Part shown: piece after piece, positions 1 to 8,859 of the stretch | Position numbering within the stretch: position 1 is the stretch's first letter | Layout of the letters: the number at the start of each line of letters is the position of its first letter | DNA from: Bradyrhizobium diazoefficiens | GTDB taxonomy: Bacteria; Pseudomonadota; Alphaproteobacteria; Rhizobiales; Xanthobacteraceae | DNA: 64,000 nt | Direction: 5' to 3' | NCBI RefSeq assembly: GCF_016616235.1 | Contig: NZ_CP067100.1 | Location: 5,081,001-5,145,000, forward strand | Translations under genes and position numbers: made by a program | Notes under the pieces: model-generated | The model's input: the letters and a program-made list of their open reading frames with translations, nothing else | What the model was told of the DNA's origin: nothing | Databases searched by the model: none

Positions 1-69
1 CCGGACTTCCTTGCGCAGCTCCTGGCAATGAGCCGGCAGGCGCATGGCATCGAAATGAATGAGGGACAT
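1..69 (-). CDS. Acyl-CoA dehydrogenase, N-terminal fragment cut by the window edge
   Basis: Only the first 23 codons are inside the window. The start codon follows a good ribosome site (AAAGGAG, then CCGCA, then ATG). The visible residues (LPAHCQELRKEVR) match the amphipathic opening helix of acyl-CoA dehydrogenases, and they parallel the dehydrogenase at 14742-15890, which opens LPPEAEEMRRKVR. It lies 11 bases after the stop of the smaller dehydrogenase at 81-1157 on the same strand, so the two are probably co-transcribed and may form a two-subunit enzyme. The assignment rests on very little sequence. Confidence 0.6.
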   Translation of the reverse strand, partial: MSLIHFDAMRLPAHCQELRKEVR

Positions 70-80
70 TGCGGCTCCTT

Positions 81-1157
81 TCAGCGAGAGGCCAGCAGGG
101 GCCAGAGTTCCCGGGGACCTCTGGCGGTGATGAACTCACCGAGCTTGAGGCTCCAGAACGTTTCGTCACCGAACTCATCGCGCCACGACAGCAGACGCAG
201 CGTGAAGCGGTGCAGGATATGCTCGTCGGTGAAGCCGATCGCGCCGTGCACCTGATGGGCAATGCCGGTCCCGACCTCAGCGGCCTCGCTGCAGCGAATC
301 TTGGCCGCAGCAATCTCCAGCAGCGCGGCGGCGTCATCGAAGCCGGTGTTGGCGATGGTATCGGCAGCGGACGCCGCAGCGGATGCTGCCGCAGCGACCT
401 CACCGCCGAGCCGCGCGAGGCTGTGCTGGATTGCCTGGAATTTCGAGATCGGCTTCTCGAACGCGACACGCTGCTGCGAATAAAGAACCGAGAGTTCGAG
501 AATCCTATCCAGAGCGCCTGCAATCTGCTGCGCTCGCACCGCTGCGCCCATCAGCAGGAGAACGTCCTTCTCACGTGCTCCCGACTCCTTCAAGCGCGCA
601 CTGTGAACCGGCAGAACGTTCGCGAACTCCACGGTGTCGCGCGCGTCGCCCGCGAGGCTCTTGCCGGGCTGCAGCTTGCAATCGGCTGTTCGGACCAGAG
701 CGACCGACGGCCCCTCGTCCCCAGTGGCCAGCAGGACGAGATGCTCGACATCGCTCGCAAAGGGCACCATGCGGGCCCGGCCGTTGACGCGGCCGGCCTT
801 GTCGAGCGTGAGATGATCCTTCGGCCGCACCGGCGCCACCGTCATCGGGCCGCCCGGCGCGGTCAGACCCGCACGATCCAGCAGCCACCCGGCCAGAAGC
901 GTTTCCGCGAGCGGCACTGCCAAGGCCGCGCGGCCCGCCTCGCGGATGATGCCGAAGCCGTCGGCGAGCGACGCTCCTGCACCGCCGGCAGTCTCGGAAG
1001 CCCAGGCGAGGTCCAGTCCGATCTCCTGAAGCGACGACCAGAGCGGCGCCTTCCAGGCATCGTCGCGCTTCTGCACGATGGTCTGCGGATCGGCCAGATC
1101 CGCAAGGACACGCGCGGCGGTTTCGGCGACGAGGGTTTCCGAAGCTGACATCATCAT
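81..1157 (-). CDS. Acyl-CoA dehydrogenase family protein, smaller (partner) type
   Basis: The product has 358 residues and the flavin-dependent acyl-CoA dehydrogenase fold. The C-terminal domain shows the family pattern QRVAFEKPISKFQAIQHSLA near residue 232, and HQVHGAIGFTDEH later. The length and divergent middle part resemble the non-catalytic partner subunits of heteromeric dehydrogenases known from steroid and terpenoid acid degradation. I see no clear catalytic glutamate. It sits 7 bases downstream of the CoA-transferase gene and is followed by a second dehydrogenase, so it should act on the CoA ester made by the transferase. Three ATGs in a row open the frame; the third lies closest to normal spacing from the GAGAGA ribosome site. 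Its paralogue is at 13638-14729. Confidence 0.88.
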   Translation of the reverse strand: MMMSASETLVAETAARVLADLADPQTIVQKRDDAWKAPLWSSLQEIGLDLAWASETAGGAGASLADGFGIIREAGRAALAVPLAETLLAGWLLDRAGLTAPGGPMTVAPVRPKDHLTLDKAGRVNGRARMVPFASDVEHLVLLATGDEGPSVALVRTADCKLQPGKSLAGDARDTVEFANVLPVHSARLKESGAREKDVLLLMGAAVRAQQIAGALDRILELSVLYSQQRVAFEKPISKFQAIQHSLARLGGEVAAAASAAASAADTIANTGFDDAAALLEIAAAKIRCSEAAEVGTGIAHQVHGAIGFTDEHILHRFTLRLLSWRDEFGDETFWSLKLGEFITARGPRELWPLLASR

Positions 1158-1164
1158 TCTCTCG

Positions 1165-2388
1165 TTAGGTGGATGAAGGGCGCGGGCCGATTACGCCCTC
1201 GGTTCGGAGCACGGCGATTTCGGATTCCGACATGTCGAGCATGGACGACAGTACCTCGTCGGTGTTCGCACCCAATCTGGAGGAGACCGCGGCCGGCAGC
1301 CTGTCGGCACCGTGGATGCGGATCGGGCTGTCCGGAATCACGATCCGTCCGAACTGCGGATGCTCGAGCCATTCCAGCATCCCGCGCGCATGCATATGCC
1401 GGTCGTTACAGACCTCTTCGAGGTCGCGGACCGGCGCGGACGGCACCTTGAATTTCGCCAGCGCCGCGCAGGCCTCCTCGCGGGTGATCTTCGAGCTCCA
1501 GTCCGCGATCAGTTGGTCCGTTTCGTCCATGTTGCGAACGCGCGTGACCTTGTCCCGGAAGCGCGGATCATCGGCCAGCTCGGTCCGCCCGATTGCCTGC
1601 AGCAAATTGCTCCAATGCTTGTCGTTGGTAGCAATGATCGCGATGTAGCCGTCGCTTGCCGGATAGACATTATATGGCGCCGCGGAGAGTCCGCCGTGGC
1701 GATTGCCGGTGCGCGGCGGCGCCCGGCCGATGTCGTACATGTAGGCAAGGTTGGAGGCGAGTGCGGGAAACACGGCTTCCTGCATCGCCACTTCCACCAG
1801 CCGGCCGAGGCCCGTGATCTGCCGCTCGTACAAGGCTGTCATGACGCCGGCATAGAGGTGAATGCCGCTCATGAAATCGACCAGCGCGGGACCGGCCTTG
1901 ACGGGCGGACTATCCGGAAAGCCGGTGACGCTCATGAGCCCCGACACGGCCTGAACGGTCACGTCCATCGCCAGATTGTCCTTGTCCGGACCCGACAGCC
2001 CGTAGCCGGATCCCGAAGCGTAGACCAATCGGGGATTGAGCTCGTGCAGCACGGACCAGCCGATGCCCAGACGATCCATCACGCCCGGTGCGTAGTTTTC
2101 CAGGAGGACGTCCGCGTCCTTGACCAGGCGCTTGAGGATCTCCTTGCCCTTCGCGGATTTCAGATCGAGCGTGATGCACTGCTTGTGACCATTAAGCATC
2201 GCGAACGGCGCGCCCGACCCGCGACTGACGCTGTCGCGCTGACGAACCGGCTCACCGGCGAGCGGTTCGATCTTGATCACCTTGGCCCCGGCCTTGGCCA
2301 TCAGATAGGTTGCGTACGGCCCTTGATAGACCTGACCAAGATCGATGACCGTAAGGCCATCGAGCGGAAGATTGCGTCGACCCTGCAT
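1165..2388 (-). CDS. CaiB/BaiF-type (class III) CoA-transferase
   Basis: The product (407 residues) moves CoA between carboxylic acids by way of an enzyme-bound aspartyl-CoA. The N-terminal Rossmann-like part (GLTVIDLGQVYQGPYAT) and the family pattern DLKSAKGKEILKRLVKDADVL are clear. The likely nucleophile is Asp171 in GPALVDFMSG. It lies in the Liv transporter set, 37 bases after livF and just before a dehydrogenase pair, so it probably activates the acid imported by that transporter. Two further CoA-transferases occur in this window (9954-11144 and 15983-17170). The true substrate and CoA donor cannot be told. Confidence 0.93.
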   Translation of the reverse strand: MQGRRNLPLDGLTVIDLGQVYQGPYATYLMAKAGAKVIKIEPLAGEPVRQRDSVSRGSGAPFAMLNGHKQCITLDLKSAKGKEILKRLVKDADVLLENYAPGVMDRLGIGWSVLHELNPRLVYASGSGYGLSGPDKDNLAMDVTVQAVSGLMSVTGFPDSPPVKAGPALVDFMSGIHLYAGVMTALYERQITGLGRLVEVAMQEAVFPALASNLAYMYDIGRAPPRTGNRHGGLSAAPYNVYPASDGYIAIIATNDKHWSNLLQAIGRTELADDPRFRDKVTRVRNMDETDQLIADWSSKITREEACAALAKFKVPSAPVRDLEEVCNDRHMHARGMLEWLEHPQFGRIVIPDSPIRIHGADRLPAAVSSRLGANTDEVLSSMLDMSESEIAVLRTEGVIGPRPSST

Positions 2389-2425
2389 TTGTCTGTCTCA
2401 AATCCCTTGCAACGAGCTCATTCCG

Positions 2426-3139
2426 CTAAGCGCCGAGATAAGCTTCCTGGATGTCGGGCGCGTCGGCGATTTCGCCGGCCGATCCCTCGCGCACGATCGA
2501 GCCCACCCTCAGCACATAGGCGCGATCGGCGATCTTGAGCGCCGCGCGCATGTTTTGCTCGACCAAAAGCGCCGAGAGGCCCTTGGCCCGCAGCGCGCCA
2601 ATGGCGCCGAGCACGAATTTGGAGAAGAACGGCGACAGACCGAGCGACGGCTCATCGAACAGAATCAACCGGGGCCGCGCCATCAAGCCGCGGCCGATCG
2701 CCAGCATCTGCTGCTCACCGCCGCTGAGATTTCCGGCGGCCTGCCGGAAGCGCTCGCGCAAGCGGGGAAACATGTTCAGCACGTCCTCGACAGTGAACAC
2801 GGGGCCACTACCGAACGCATCGACGATCTTCAGATTGGCCTCGACGGTCATCGACGGAAATATCTCGCGCCCCTCGGGCACGTGGCTGATCCCCGCGCGG
2901 CTGAGCGTCCAGGGCTTGCGCCCGTCGATGCGCTGTTCCGCGAATTCGATGCGGCCCGCCATGATCGGCAGAACACCGGAGATCGCGTTCAACAGCGTGG
3001 TCTTACCAGCGCCGTTGGCGCCGAGGATGGCGACGATCTCACCGCGATTGACCGAGAGCGAGACGCCGCGGAGCGCGACGACCTTGCCGTAAGCCGCTGA
3101 CACGTCCTTGACGGCCAGCAATGTGCCATCACTCGTCAT
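2426..3139 (-). CDS. livF: Branched-chain amino acid-type ABC transporter ATP-binding protein
   Basis: This is the 237-residue ATPase subunit of a Liv/HAAT-family importer. Walker A (GANGAGKTTLL) lies near residue 40, the signature LSGGEQQMLAIGRGL near 140, and Walker B (LILFDEPSLGL) follows. Length and sequence match LivF. The start overlaps the end of the livG gene by 11 bases, which suggests translational coupling. In this catabolic setting the transporter more likely carries an aromatic or other organic acid than leucine, as is common for such systems in Bradyrhizobium; that is inferred from the neighbouring CoA-transferase and dehydrogenases. Confidence 0.94.
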   Translation of the reverse strand: MTSDGTLLAVKDVSAAYGKVVALRGVSLSVNRGEIVAILGANGAGKTTLLNAISGVLPIMAGRIEFAEQRIDGRKPWTLSRAGISHVPEGREIFPSMTVEANLKIVDAFGSGPVFTVEDVLNMFPRLRERFRQAAGNLSGGEQQMLAIGRGLMARPRLILFDEPSLGLSPFFSKFVLGAIGALRAKGLSALLVEQNMRAALKIADRAYVLRVGSIVREGSAGEIADAPDIQEAYLGA

Positions 3140-3914
3140 CGTCGGCTCCGAGATATGCGGTCACGACCTCTGGATGGCTGAGAACGTGATGCGGCGCATC
3201 GACCACGACAGGCTTGCCGTCGACAACGACGAGCGCGCGGCCGCAGAGTTGCCGGATGACGGCCATGTCGTGCTCGACGATCAGGATGGTCCGCCCCGGC
3301 GCGATCGCACGGATCAGCGCGATGAAATCGGCAGTCTCGCGCCCGTTCATGCCGGCCGCGGGCTCGTCGAGGAACATGATCTTCGGATCGGACATCAAGG
3401 CGATGCCGACGGCGAGCCGGCGCTGCACGCCATAGGCCAGCACGCTGGCCTTGCGGTGCCGCTCTCCGTCAAGGCCGATCAGCGTGAGCACCTCCTCGAC
3501 GCGAGCCTGGAAGGCCTGCTGATCCCCGGCATAGGTTTTGCTGCCGATGATTCGGCCCAGGACGCCGTGGTGAAAGCTTGCATGGCGCCCGAACAGGAGA
3601 TTCTCGAGCACCGTACTTTCGGCGAACACCGCGGTCCTCTGGAAGGTCCGGGCGACGCCGGACCGCGCGATGAGGTGCGGCGGCATCCCCGCGATCTCGC
3701 TGCCCATGATGCGGATCGATCCGCTAGTCGGTACGGTGATGCCGCAGAGAATGTCGAACAACGTCGACTTGCCCGCGCCATTCGGACCGATGATGCCGAA
3801 AATCTCGCCTTCCTGAACGTCAAGGCTGACGCCGTTCAGGGCCGTCACGCCGCCATACCGCTTGACGATATCCCGGGCCGAGACGGCTGGACGCTCAGCG
3901 ACTGCGATCGTCAT
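3129..3914 (-). CDS. livG: Branched-chain amino acid-type ABC transporter ATP-binding protein
   Basis: The second ATPase of the Liv-type importer has 261 residues. Walker A is GPNGAGKSTLF, and Walker B is KIMFLDEPAAGMN, the LivG form. The C-terminal AHHVLSHPEVVTAYLG segment is also typical of LivG. A longer frame reaches position 3977, but the ATG at 3914 has a strong ribosome site (GGAAGGAAGACAG) and matches where the family begins, so I chose it. The start overlaps the end of livM by 20 bases. Confidence 0.94.
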   Translation of the reverse strand: MTIAVAERPAVSARDIVKRYGGVTALNGVSLDVQEGEIFGIIGPNGAGKSTLFDILCGITVPTSGSIRIMGSEIAGMPPHLIARSGVARTFQRTAVFAESTVLENLLFGRHASFHHGVLGRIIGSKTYAGDQQAFQARVEEVLTLIGLDGERHRKASVLAYGVQRRLAVGIALMSDPKIMFLDEPAAGMNGRETADFIALIRAIAPGRTILIVEHDMAVIRQLCGRALVVVDGKPVVVDAPHHVLSHPEVVTAYLGADDDE

Positions 3915-4932
3915 CTGTCTTCCTTCCCAACCGGTCACGCAGAGCAACGCCCAGTTGATGCAGCCCCCCGGGGGCAAACATCATGATCAGAATGATGATC
4001 GACGAGAAAACCAGGATCCTTACGTTCGGATCGAGGTTCATGGCCTGCGGTATCAACGTGAACATTGCAGCACCGATGACGGGGCCGACCACGAGCTGTG
4101 CGCCGCCCAGCAGCACCATCAGGAGGCCATCCACCGTGTTCGCGACGCTGAACACCTCGGGAGTCACGATCTGGGTGTAGGGAACGGCAAGCGCGCCGGC
4201 GAGCGCAGCGAACGGCGCACTCAGCATGAAAGCCTTCAGTCGGACGCGCGCGACATCGACGCCGACCGAGCGGGCGAGATGAGGATTTTGGCGCACGCTG
4301 TCCATCGCGGCGCCGAACGGAGACCGGCGCAGGGCTACAAGGAATAGGATTGCGAGCAGGAGAATGGTGGCGGTGACCGCGAAGTAGGTCTGCGGATCAG
4401 ATAGCTGAAGCGGGCCGATCTCGATGGGCGGGAAACCGAACAGACCAAGCGGACCTCCGGTGATCTCCTCGAGATTCGCCGCCGCGACCATGGCGACGCC
4501 GGTGAGCCCCCAGGAGACGATCGAAAAATAAGCGCCGGTCAGACGCAGCGTGATGACGCCGATGGCGGCGGCCAGTGCCACGGACAACACGAGCGCGATG
4601 AGCACCGCGAGCTCGAAGGGCAGCCCCACTTTGCCCATTCCGATCGCCGCGCCATAAGCGCCGACCCCGAAGAACAGACACTGGCCGAGCGGCACCTCGC
4701 CAACACCGCCGAGGATGATGTTGATGCTCAGAGCGAACAGAGCGAATGCGCAGGTATAACCGGCAAGGGTCACTATGAACGGGTCGGTGAATGTGACAGC
4801 GAACGCCACTATGGCCACGACGGCGCATCCGACATAAATTGTCTCTCGCGCCGCGCGCCCGGGCTTGTCCCCGGCCATGGCGCCAGTCTGCTGCTTCCTG
4901 TCCATCACAGTGCCGAAATCCTGGATCGCCAT
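3895..4932 (-). CDS. livM: Branched-chain amino acid-type ABC transporter permease
   Basis: This inner-membrane permease is the LivM partner. Many hydrophobic segments are visible, with the family signature GAYFSIVSWGL and the coupling-helix segment SVRQNPHLARSVGVDV. The reading frame is open to 4962. The ATG at 4932 follows the livH stop by a single base (TGA-T-ATG), so I prefer it, although no strong ribosome site is present and internal ATGs at residues 10 and 19 remain possible. The charged C-terminus ends in RKTDDDRSR. The gene lies inside the leftward transporter operon. Confidence 0.88.
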   Translation of the reverse strand: MAIQDFGTVMDRKQQTGAMAGDKPGRAARETIYVGCAVVAIVAFAVTFTDPFIVTLAGYTCAFALFALSINIILGGVGEVPLGQCLFFGVGAYGAAIGMGKVGLPFELAVLIALVLSVALAAAIGVITLRLTGAYFSIVSWGLTGVAMVAAANLEEITGGPLGLFGFPPIEIGPLQLSDPQTYFAVTATILLLAILFLVALRRSPFGAAMDSVRQNPHLARSVGVDVARVRLKAFMLSAPFAALAGALAVPYTQIVTPEVFSVANTVDGLLMVLLGGAQLVVGPVIGAAMFTLIPQAMNLDPNVRILVFSSIIILIMMFAPGGLHQLGVALRDRLGRKTDDDRSR

Positions 4933-4933
4933 A

Positions 4934-5809
4934 TCAATGCCGATGCTGCTGGACTTGGCCAAGCAGTCCCTGAGGGCGGAACAGTAGCGTGGCGATTACG
5001 AGTCCCCACCCCAATGCGGGGGTCCACGACACCGAGACAAAGGTCTCGAACAGGGCGTTGGCGACGCCGATCAGCAATGCCCCCAGCATCGCGCCGGGGA
5101 TACTGCCCATTCCGCCGAGGATGACGACCGTAAAGCCAACGATCAACGCGCTGTATCCCATGGTCGGATAGATCGTCGAGATCGGCGCCAACAGCGCGCC
5201 GGCCAGGCCCGCAGCGGCAACCCCGAGCACGAAGGCCAGCGCGCGTATCCAGGGGACGTCGATGCCGGAATAGAGCGCACCGCGCGCGTTCTGGGCCACG
5301 GCGACGACCTGCTGGCCCTTGATGCTCAGACGGAGCCATAGACCAAGCGCACCGAGCACGAGCACCGAGCAGACGAAGATGAATGCGCGCTGCGAGGCCA
5401 CGAAGATTCCGAGAAAGCGCATCGTGGTCTGGCCTAGCGGCGACGTCACGGGAAGCGGATCCGGCCCGAAGATCAGGATCAAGCCGGCCACCGCGGCCTG
5501 CCCAAGTGCGAAGGTCACGATGAGCGAGCCGTGGTGCGAGTCACCATACAGGCTGCGCCGGATGACGATCCATTCGGTCACGGCACCGATGACCACGACG
5601 ATCAGCACCGAGAGCGGCACAGCGACGAAATAGTTCAGGCCTTGCGACGTCAGCAAATAGCAGGCGTAGCCGCCCATGGCGAAGAACGCGCCATGGGCAA
5701 AGTTTGCGATGCCTACGATTCCGAAGATCAGCGTCAGGCCGACGGCGATGACGGCATAGCCGGCGCCCAGCACCAATCCGTTGACCAGGGTTTGAGCCAG
5801 AAGTTCCAA
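4934..5809 (-). CDS. livH: Branched-chain amino acid-type ABC transporter permease
   Basis: The LivH-type permease has 291 residues. The opening MELLAQTLVNGLVLGAGYAV and GIVGIANFAHGAFFAMGGY are diagnostic of LivH, as is the later FGADPLP-like stretch (IFGPDPLPVTS). The start codon is TTG at 5809, with an AGAAGG ribosome site about 12 bases upstream; no ATG fits. It lies 37 bases after the binding-protein gene and precedes livM, so the operon order is binding protein, H, M, G, F. Confidence 0.93.
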   Translation of the reverse strand: MELLAQTLVNGLVLGAGYAVIAVGLTLIFGIVGIANFAHGAFFAMGGYACYLLTSQGLNYFVAVPLSVLIVVVIGAVTEWIVIRRSLYGDSHHGSLIVTFALGQAAVAGLILIFGPDPLPVTSPLGQTTMRFLGIFVASQRAFIFVCSVLVLGALGLWLRLSIKGQQVVAVAQNARGALYSGIDVPWIRALAFVLGVAAAGLAGALLAPISTIYPTMGYSALIVGFTVVILGGMGSIPGAMLGALLIGVANALFETFVSVSWTPALGWGLVIATLLFRPQGLLGQVQQHRH

Positions 5810-5846
5810 AGCCGTACGTACCTTCTAGGTTTGATCCGCGCGATCG

Positions 5847-7004
5847 TCAGTTCGAACTGACACGCTCGACCTGGATGAGGGCTCCGTTGTCGATGCGCTG
5901 GATGTAGAAATACGGCGCACGCGCACGTCCCTTCTCGTCGAACTTGAGCATGCCGCGCGGAGTCGGCCATGAGTTCTCTCGAATGACCTTGGCGATCTTG
6001 TCGTAGTCGCTGTCGGTGCCGGCCTTGTCCATCGCAGTGGCGATCAGGTTGACGGACTCGAAGATCACCAGTTCGCCCTTGCCGGGAAGCACGTTGAACT
6101 TCTTCTGATAGTTCTCGACGAACTCCTTGCCCTCGGGACCCGGGTCGGAGGCCATGAAGATCTCGCCCGTGATGACGCCGTTCATGGCGCCCTCCGATGG
6201 CTTGATCATGCCGGGCGTCACCACGCCCGGCGACATCACCTCGATCTTGAAGCCGCCGAGCTGGCGTACCTGCTTCCACAGCTGCGCCGCGCGCGCCGGA
6301 TAGGCGTCGGCGACGTAGATCATGTCCGGGTTGCTGGCCTTGATCTTGGTGAGAATGGAGGTGAAGTCGTTGGTCTCGGCGTCGTAGGTAGACGCGCTCA
6401 CCAGCTCGATGCCGCCGGCCTTGAGGCTTTCCTTGAGCTTCTCCAGAACGGTCTTGTTGAACTCGGAGTTTTCGCCCATGTAGGCGACCGTCTTCGGCTT
6501 CAGCGTCTTGACGATGTAGTGGTTGAACGCTTCAGAGTTGAGCGAGACCGTGTTGTTGACCTGGAACAGCCAGGGGCTTCCTTGGTCGGTGATGGCGTCG
6601 GCCTGCGCGGCGGCATTCACCTGCAGGATGCGCTTCTTCGTGACCGAGGATTCCGCGAGCACGACCGAGCTGTTGGTGCCGCCCGTGATCGCCTTGACGC
6701 GCCCGACCGACATCAGCTTCTGCACGGCGGCGACACCGCCCTGCGGCGTTCCCTTCTCGTCTTCATAGACCAGCTCGACCTTGCGGCCTCCGAGGATGCC
6801 GCCGCGCTGATTAATGAGTTCGGCGGCATAATTGGCGCCGCGCTGCGAATCCTGGCCGTAGCTGGCCGCGGCGCCGCTCAGCGGCAGCGCCAGGCCGATC
6901 TTGATGGTGTCGACCGCGGCAGCAGGCGCGCAAGCGAGCCCCAGAGCGGCGGCGACGATTGCGCCACCCGCAACGAATATCTTCCAACGATTGGTCGTCT
7001 TCAT
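5847..7004 (-). CDS. ABC transporter substrate-binding protein (Leu/Ile/Val-binding type)
   Basis: This periplasmic binding protein of 385 residues starts with a Sec signal peptide (basic NRWK, a hydrophobic core, then ACAPAAA before the mature VDTIKIG). The mature part is a type I periplasmic-binding fold: GLALPLSGAAASYGQ near the start, then INQRGGILGGRKVELVYEDE. This fold serves Liv-type importers for amino acids, amides and many aromatic acids. The ATG follows a strong GGGGAAACCG ribosome site. It is the first transporter gene of the leftward set and would deliver substrate to LivH/LivM. Confidence 0.93.
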   Translation of the reverse strand: MKTTNRWKIFVAGGAIVAAALGLACAPAAAVDTIKIGLALPLSGAAASYGQDSQRGANYAAELINQRGGILGGRKVELVYEDEKGTPQGGVAAVQKLMSVGRVKAITGGTNSSVVLAESSVTKKRILQVNAAAQADAITDQGSPWLFQVNNTVSLNSEAFNHYIVKTLKPKTVAYMGENSEFNKTVLEKLKESLKAGGIELVSASTYDAETNDFTSILTKIKASNPDMIYVADAYPARAAQLWKQVRQLGGFKIEVMSPGVVTPGMIKPSEGAMNGVITGEIFMASDPGPEGKEFVENYQKKFNVLPGKGELVIFESVNLIATAMDKAGTDSDYDKIAKVIRENSWPTPRGMLKFDEKGRARAPYFYIQRIDNGALIQVERVSSN

Positions 7005-7088
7005 CGGTTTCCCCTGTCATTGTGACTGGCCGGCATACGGCAATGCCGCGGCGGCGCTTGATCGGCTGGACGGCTCAGGCCTTCGAGC

Positions 7089-7835
7089 TCAATTCAGATT
7101 GCGCTGAAAGAGATCGAAGAGGCGCTCCCAATGCCGCTCGGTGCTGGCCTTGTGGTAGAGGCGCCGGGTCGGAAACGCAAAGCCATGCTCGGCTTCCGGA
7201 TAGTATTCCATCCGTGCGTTGACACCGGTCGTCTTGATCGCCTGCGACACCTGCTCGAGCATCTCGGGCGGTGCGTAGTGATCATGTTCGGCGAGAGCAA
7301 AGTAGATCTCGCCCTTGATCTTGTCGGTGACGAGATGCGCGGAGTCCGGCTGGTCGGTGACGAGGCGCGCGCCGTAGACGGATGCACCAGCAGCCATGCG
7401 ATCGGGAAACACGCCCATCGCGCGATAGACGTAGCGGCCGCTCATGCAATAGCCGACGCATCCCGTCTTGCCCTGCCGTGCCGCCGGCTCATTGGCGAGG
7501 AAGTCGAACATCACCTGAGTGTCTTCCATCACCATGGTGTTCGTGAGGTGGCGGTTGAGCTTCCACATCAACTCCAGCTTGTCTGCGCAAGCGGGATCCC
7601 ACAGCCGATTGGCGTCGAGATCGACGCAACGGACCATGCGGTAATACATGTTCGGCATGATGACGTAGTAGCCGACCGTTGCGAGACGCCGGCACATGTC
7701 CGACAGCTCCTCGCGTATACCGACCGAGTCCATATAGAAGATGACGACAGGGAACGGTCTTGGACGGTCCGGGTGAAACACATACGTGTTCATCACCCCA
7801 TCCTTGGTTTTCAAATCGACGACCTTCTCCTGCAC
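7089..7835 (-). CDS. Dienelactone hydrolase family protein
   Basis: An alpha/beta hydrolase of 248 residues in the dienelactone hydrolase family. The triad can be placed: Cys130 in GYCMSG (this family uses cysteine where others use serine), Asp185 in EHDHYAPP, and His217 in EAEHGF. The family opens lactone or ester rings, for example in chlorocatechol breakdown, but many members have other esterase roles. It is the first gene after the direct repeats at 7928-7960 and lies 84 bases before the binding-protein gene on the same strand, so it probably heads the Liv operon. Confidence 0.9.
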   Translation of the reverse strand: MQEKVVDLKTKDGVMNTYVFHPDRPRPFPVVIFYMDSVGIREELSDMCRRLATVGYYVIMPNMYYRMVRCVDLDANRLWDPACADKLELMWKLNRHLTNTMVMEDTQVMFDFLANEPAARQGKTGCVGYCMSGRYVYRAMGVFPDRMAAGASVYGARLVTDQPDSAHLVTDKIKGEIYFALAEHDHYAPPEMLEQVSQAIKTTGVNARMEYYPEAEHGFAFPTRRLYHKASTERHWERLFDLFQRNLN

Positions 7836-7927
7836 GACCCCACCCGTTTAGCCATCTTGTATCCCCGCGCGTTTCTGGCGTGGGGTGGGCAGGAGAATGT
7901 GCCGGGCCGAAGCTGAAAGCCAGAGCA

Positions 7928-7960
7928 TTACAGATATGCGTGCCTATTTACAGATATGTG
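7928..7960. promoter_or_regulatory. Direct repeats, candidate IclR operator before the dienelactone hydrolase operon
   Basis: TTACAGATATGCG at 7928 and TTACAGATATGTG at 7948 are exactly 20 bases apart, about two helical turns. They lie in the 138-base gap between the IclR gene and the hydrolase gene. The second copy runs into GAAAA, giving half of a TTTCACATATGTGAAA-like palindrome. Confidence 0.5.
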
Positions 7961-7973
7961 AAAATGAATTTGC

Positions 7974-8753
7974 TCAATTGCGGGCTTTTGTCGCCGGCGC
8001 TCGATCCTCTCGCGAAACAAATTTGTCGATGCCTTCGCGAAGTGATCTCAGGATCTGCGTTCGCTTGGATACCAGCCGTTCGACTGGGCCGCCGACGCCG
8101 ATCGCCAGGATGCGGCCGTGGCGCCGTTCGGGCAACAACATACCGATGACACCAGCCCCGGCCGTCACGGTGTGAAGGGAGATGACGTAGCCATCCTTGC
8201 GGATCTTACGGAGTTTCTGCATCAGTTCCTTGAGATCGACCTTCTTCCGCCGGTCTTCCTCCTCGAAATTGATGCGGCGCACGAGCTTCTCGATGGTCTC
8301 GTCCGAACGCGCGCTCAGCAGCATCCATCCGAGGCCCGAGCGCGCGAGTGGCCGGATCGTCCCGGGCCTGATCGAGAACTGGATCGTGCGCGGCGAAGGC
8401 TGAACGTGGATGTATTGCATGTAGAGGTCGCTCTGGGTCGCGATGCTGACGGTCTCTTCCGTTTCCTTGTTGAGGTGGTTGACTAGCGCCGAAATTCCGC
8501 GTTCGCCAAAAAGCGCGCCCTGCACCCAGTGCCCGAGCTGAACGATCCGCATGGTCGGCATGTAGGTCCGCGAATACCGGTCGAAGTCGACATAGCCGAG
8601 CACAACCATGCTCTTGAGGACCGCGGAAGCGCTGGAGACGGGATAGCCGAAGCGCAGCGCGACCTCCTTGAGACTCAATGGCCGCTGCACTTCGTCGAAA
8701 TATTCCAGGATCTCGAACAGCCGCTTGGCCGTCTTGATGACCTCTTTGGACAT
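7974..8753 (-). CDS. IclR family transcriptional regulator
   Basis: The product of 259 residues has an N-terminal winged helix (AKRLFEILEYFDEVQRPLSLKEVALRFGYPVSSASAVLKSMVVLGYVD) and the C-terminal IclR effector domain (GERGISALVNHLNKETEETV, then VTAGAGVIGMLLP). IclR proteins usually control nearby catabolic genes in response to an acid or aromatic ligand. The gene lies directly upstream of the hydrolase-Liv operon on the same strand, and divergent from the enoyl-CoA hydratase. An AT-rich dyad with TTTTTCACATAGATAG lies 15-35 bases before its start. A second IclR gene is at 12799. Confidence 0.92.
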   Translation of the reverse strand: MSKEVIKTAKRLFEILEYFDEVQRPLSLKEVALRFGYPVSSASAVLKSMVVLGYVDFDRYSRTYMPTMRIVQLGHWVQGALFGERGISALVNHLNKETEETVSIATQSDLYMQYIHVQPSPRTIQFSIRPGTIRPLARSGLGWMLLSARSDETIEKLVRRINFEEEDRRKKVDLKELMQKLRKIRKDGYVISLHTVTAGAGVIGMLLPERRHGRILAIGVGGPVERLVSKRTQILRSLREGIDKFVSREDRAPATKARN

Positions 8754-8767
8754 GCTTCCTCGCTCGC

Positions 8768-8788
8768 TTTTTCACATAGATAGAAAAG
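8768..8788. promoter_or_regulatory. Candidate operator between the IclR gene and the enoyl-CoA hydratase gene
   Basis: The sequence TTTTTCACATAGATAGAAAAG is an imperfect inverted repeat (TTTTC against GAAAA) in the divergent gap between 8753 and 8860. It shares TCACATA with a site at 17283 and resembles the repeat at 7948. Autoregulation by IclR is inferred, not shown. Confidence 0.4.
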
Positions 8789-8859
8789 TTTTCCCGTGGA
8801 CGAAAGTTATTTCGCGGAATCCTCGTGTTTGCTAGAAGGCTCGCCAACAGAGGTCGCCC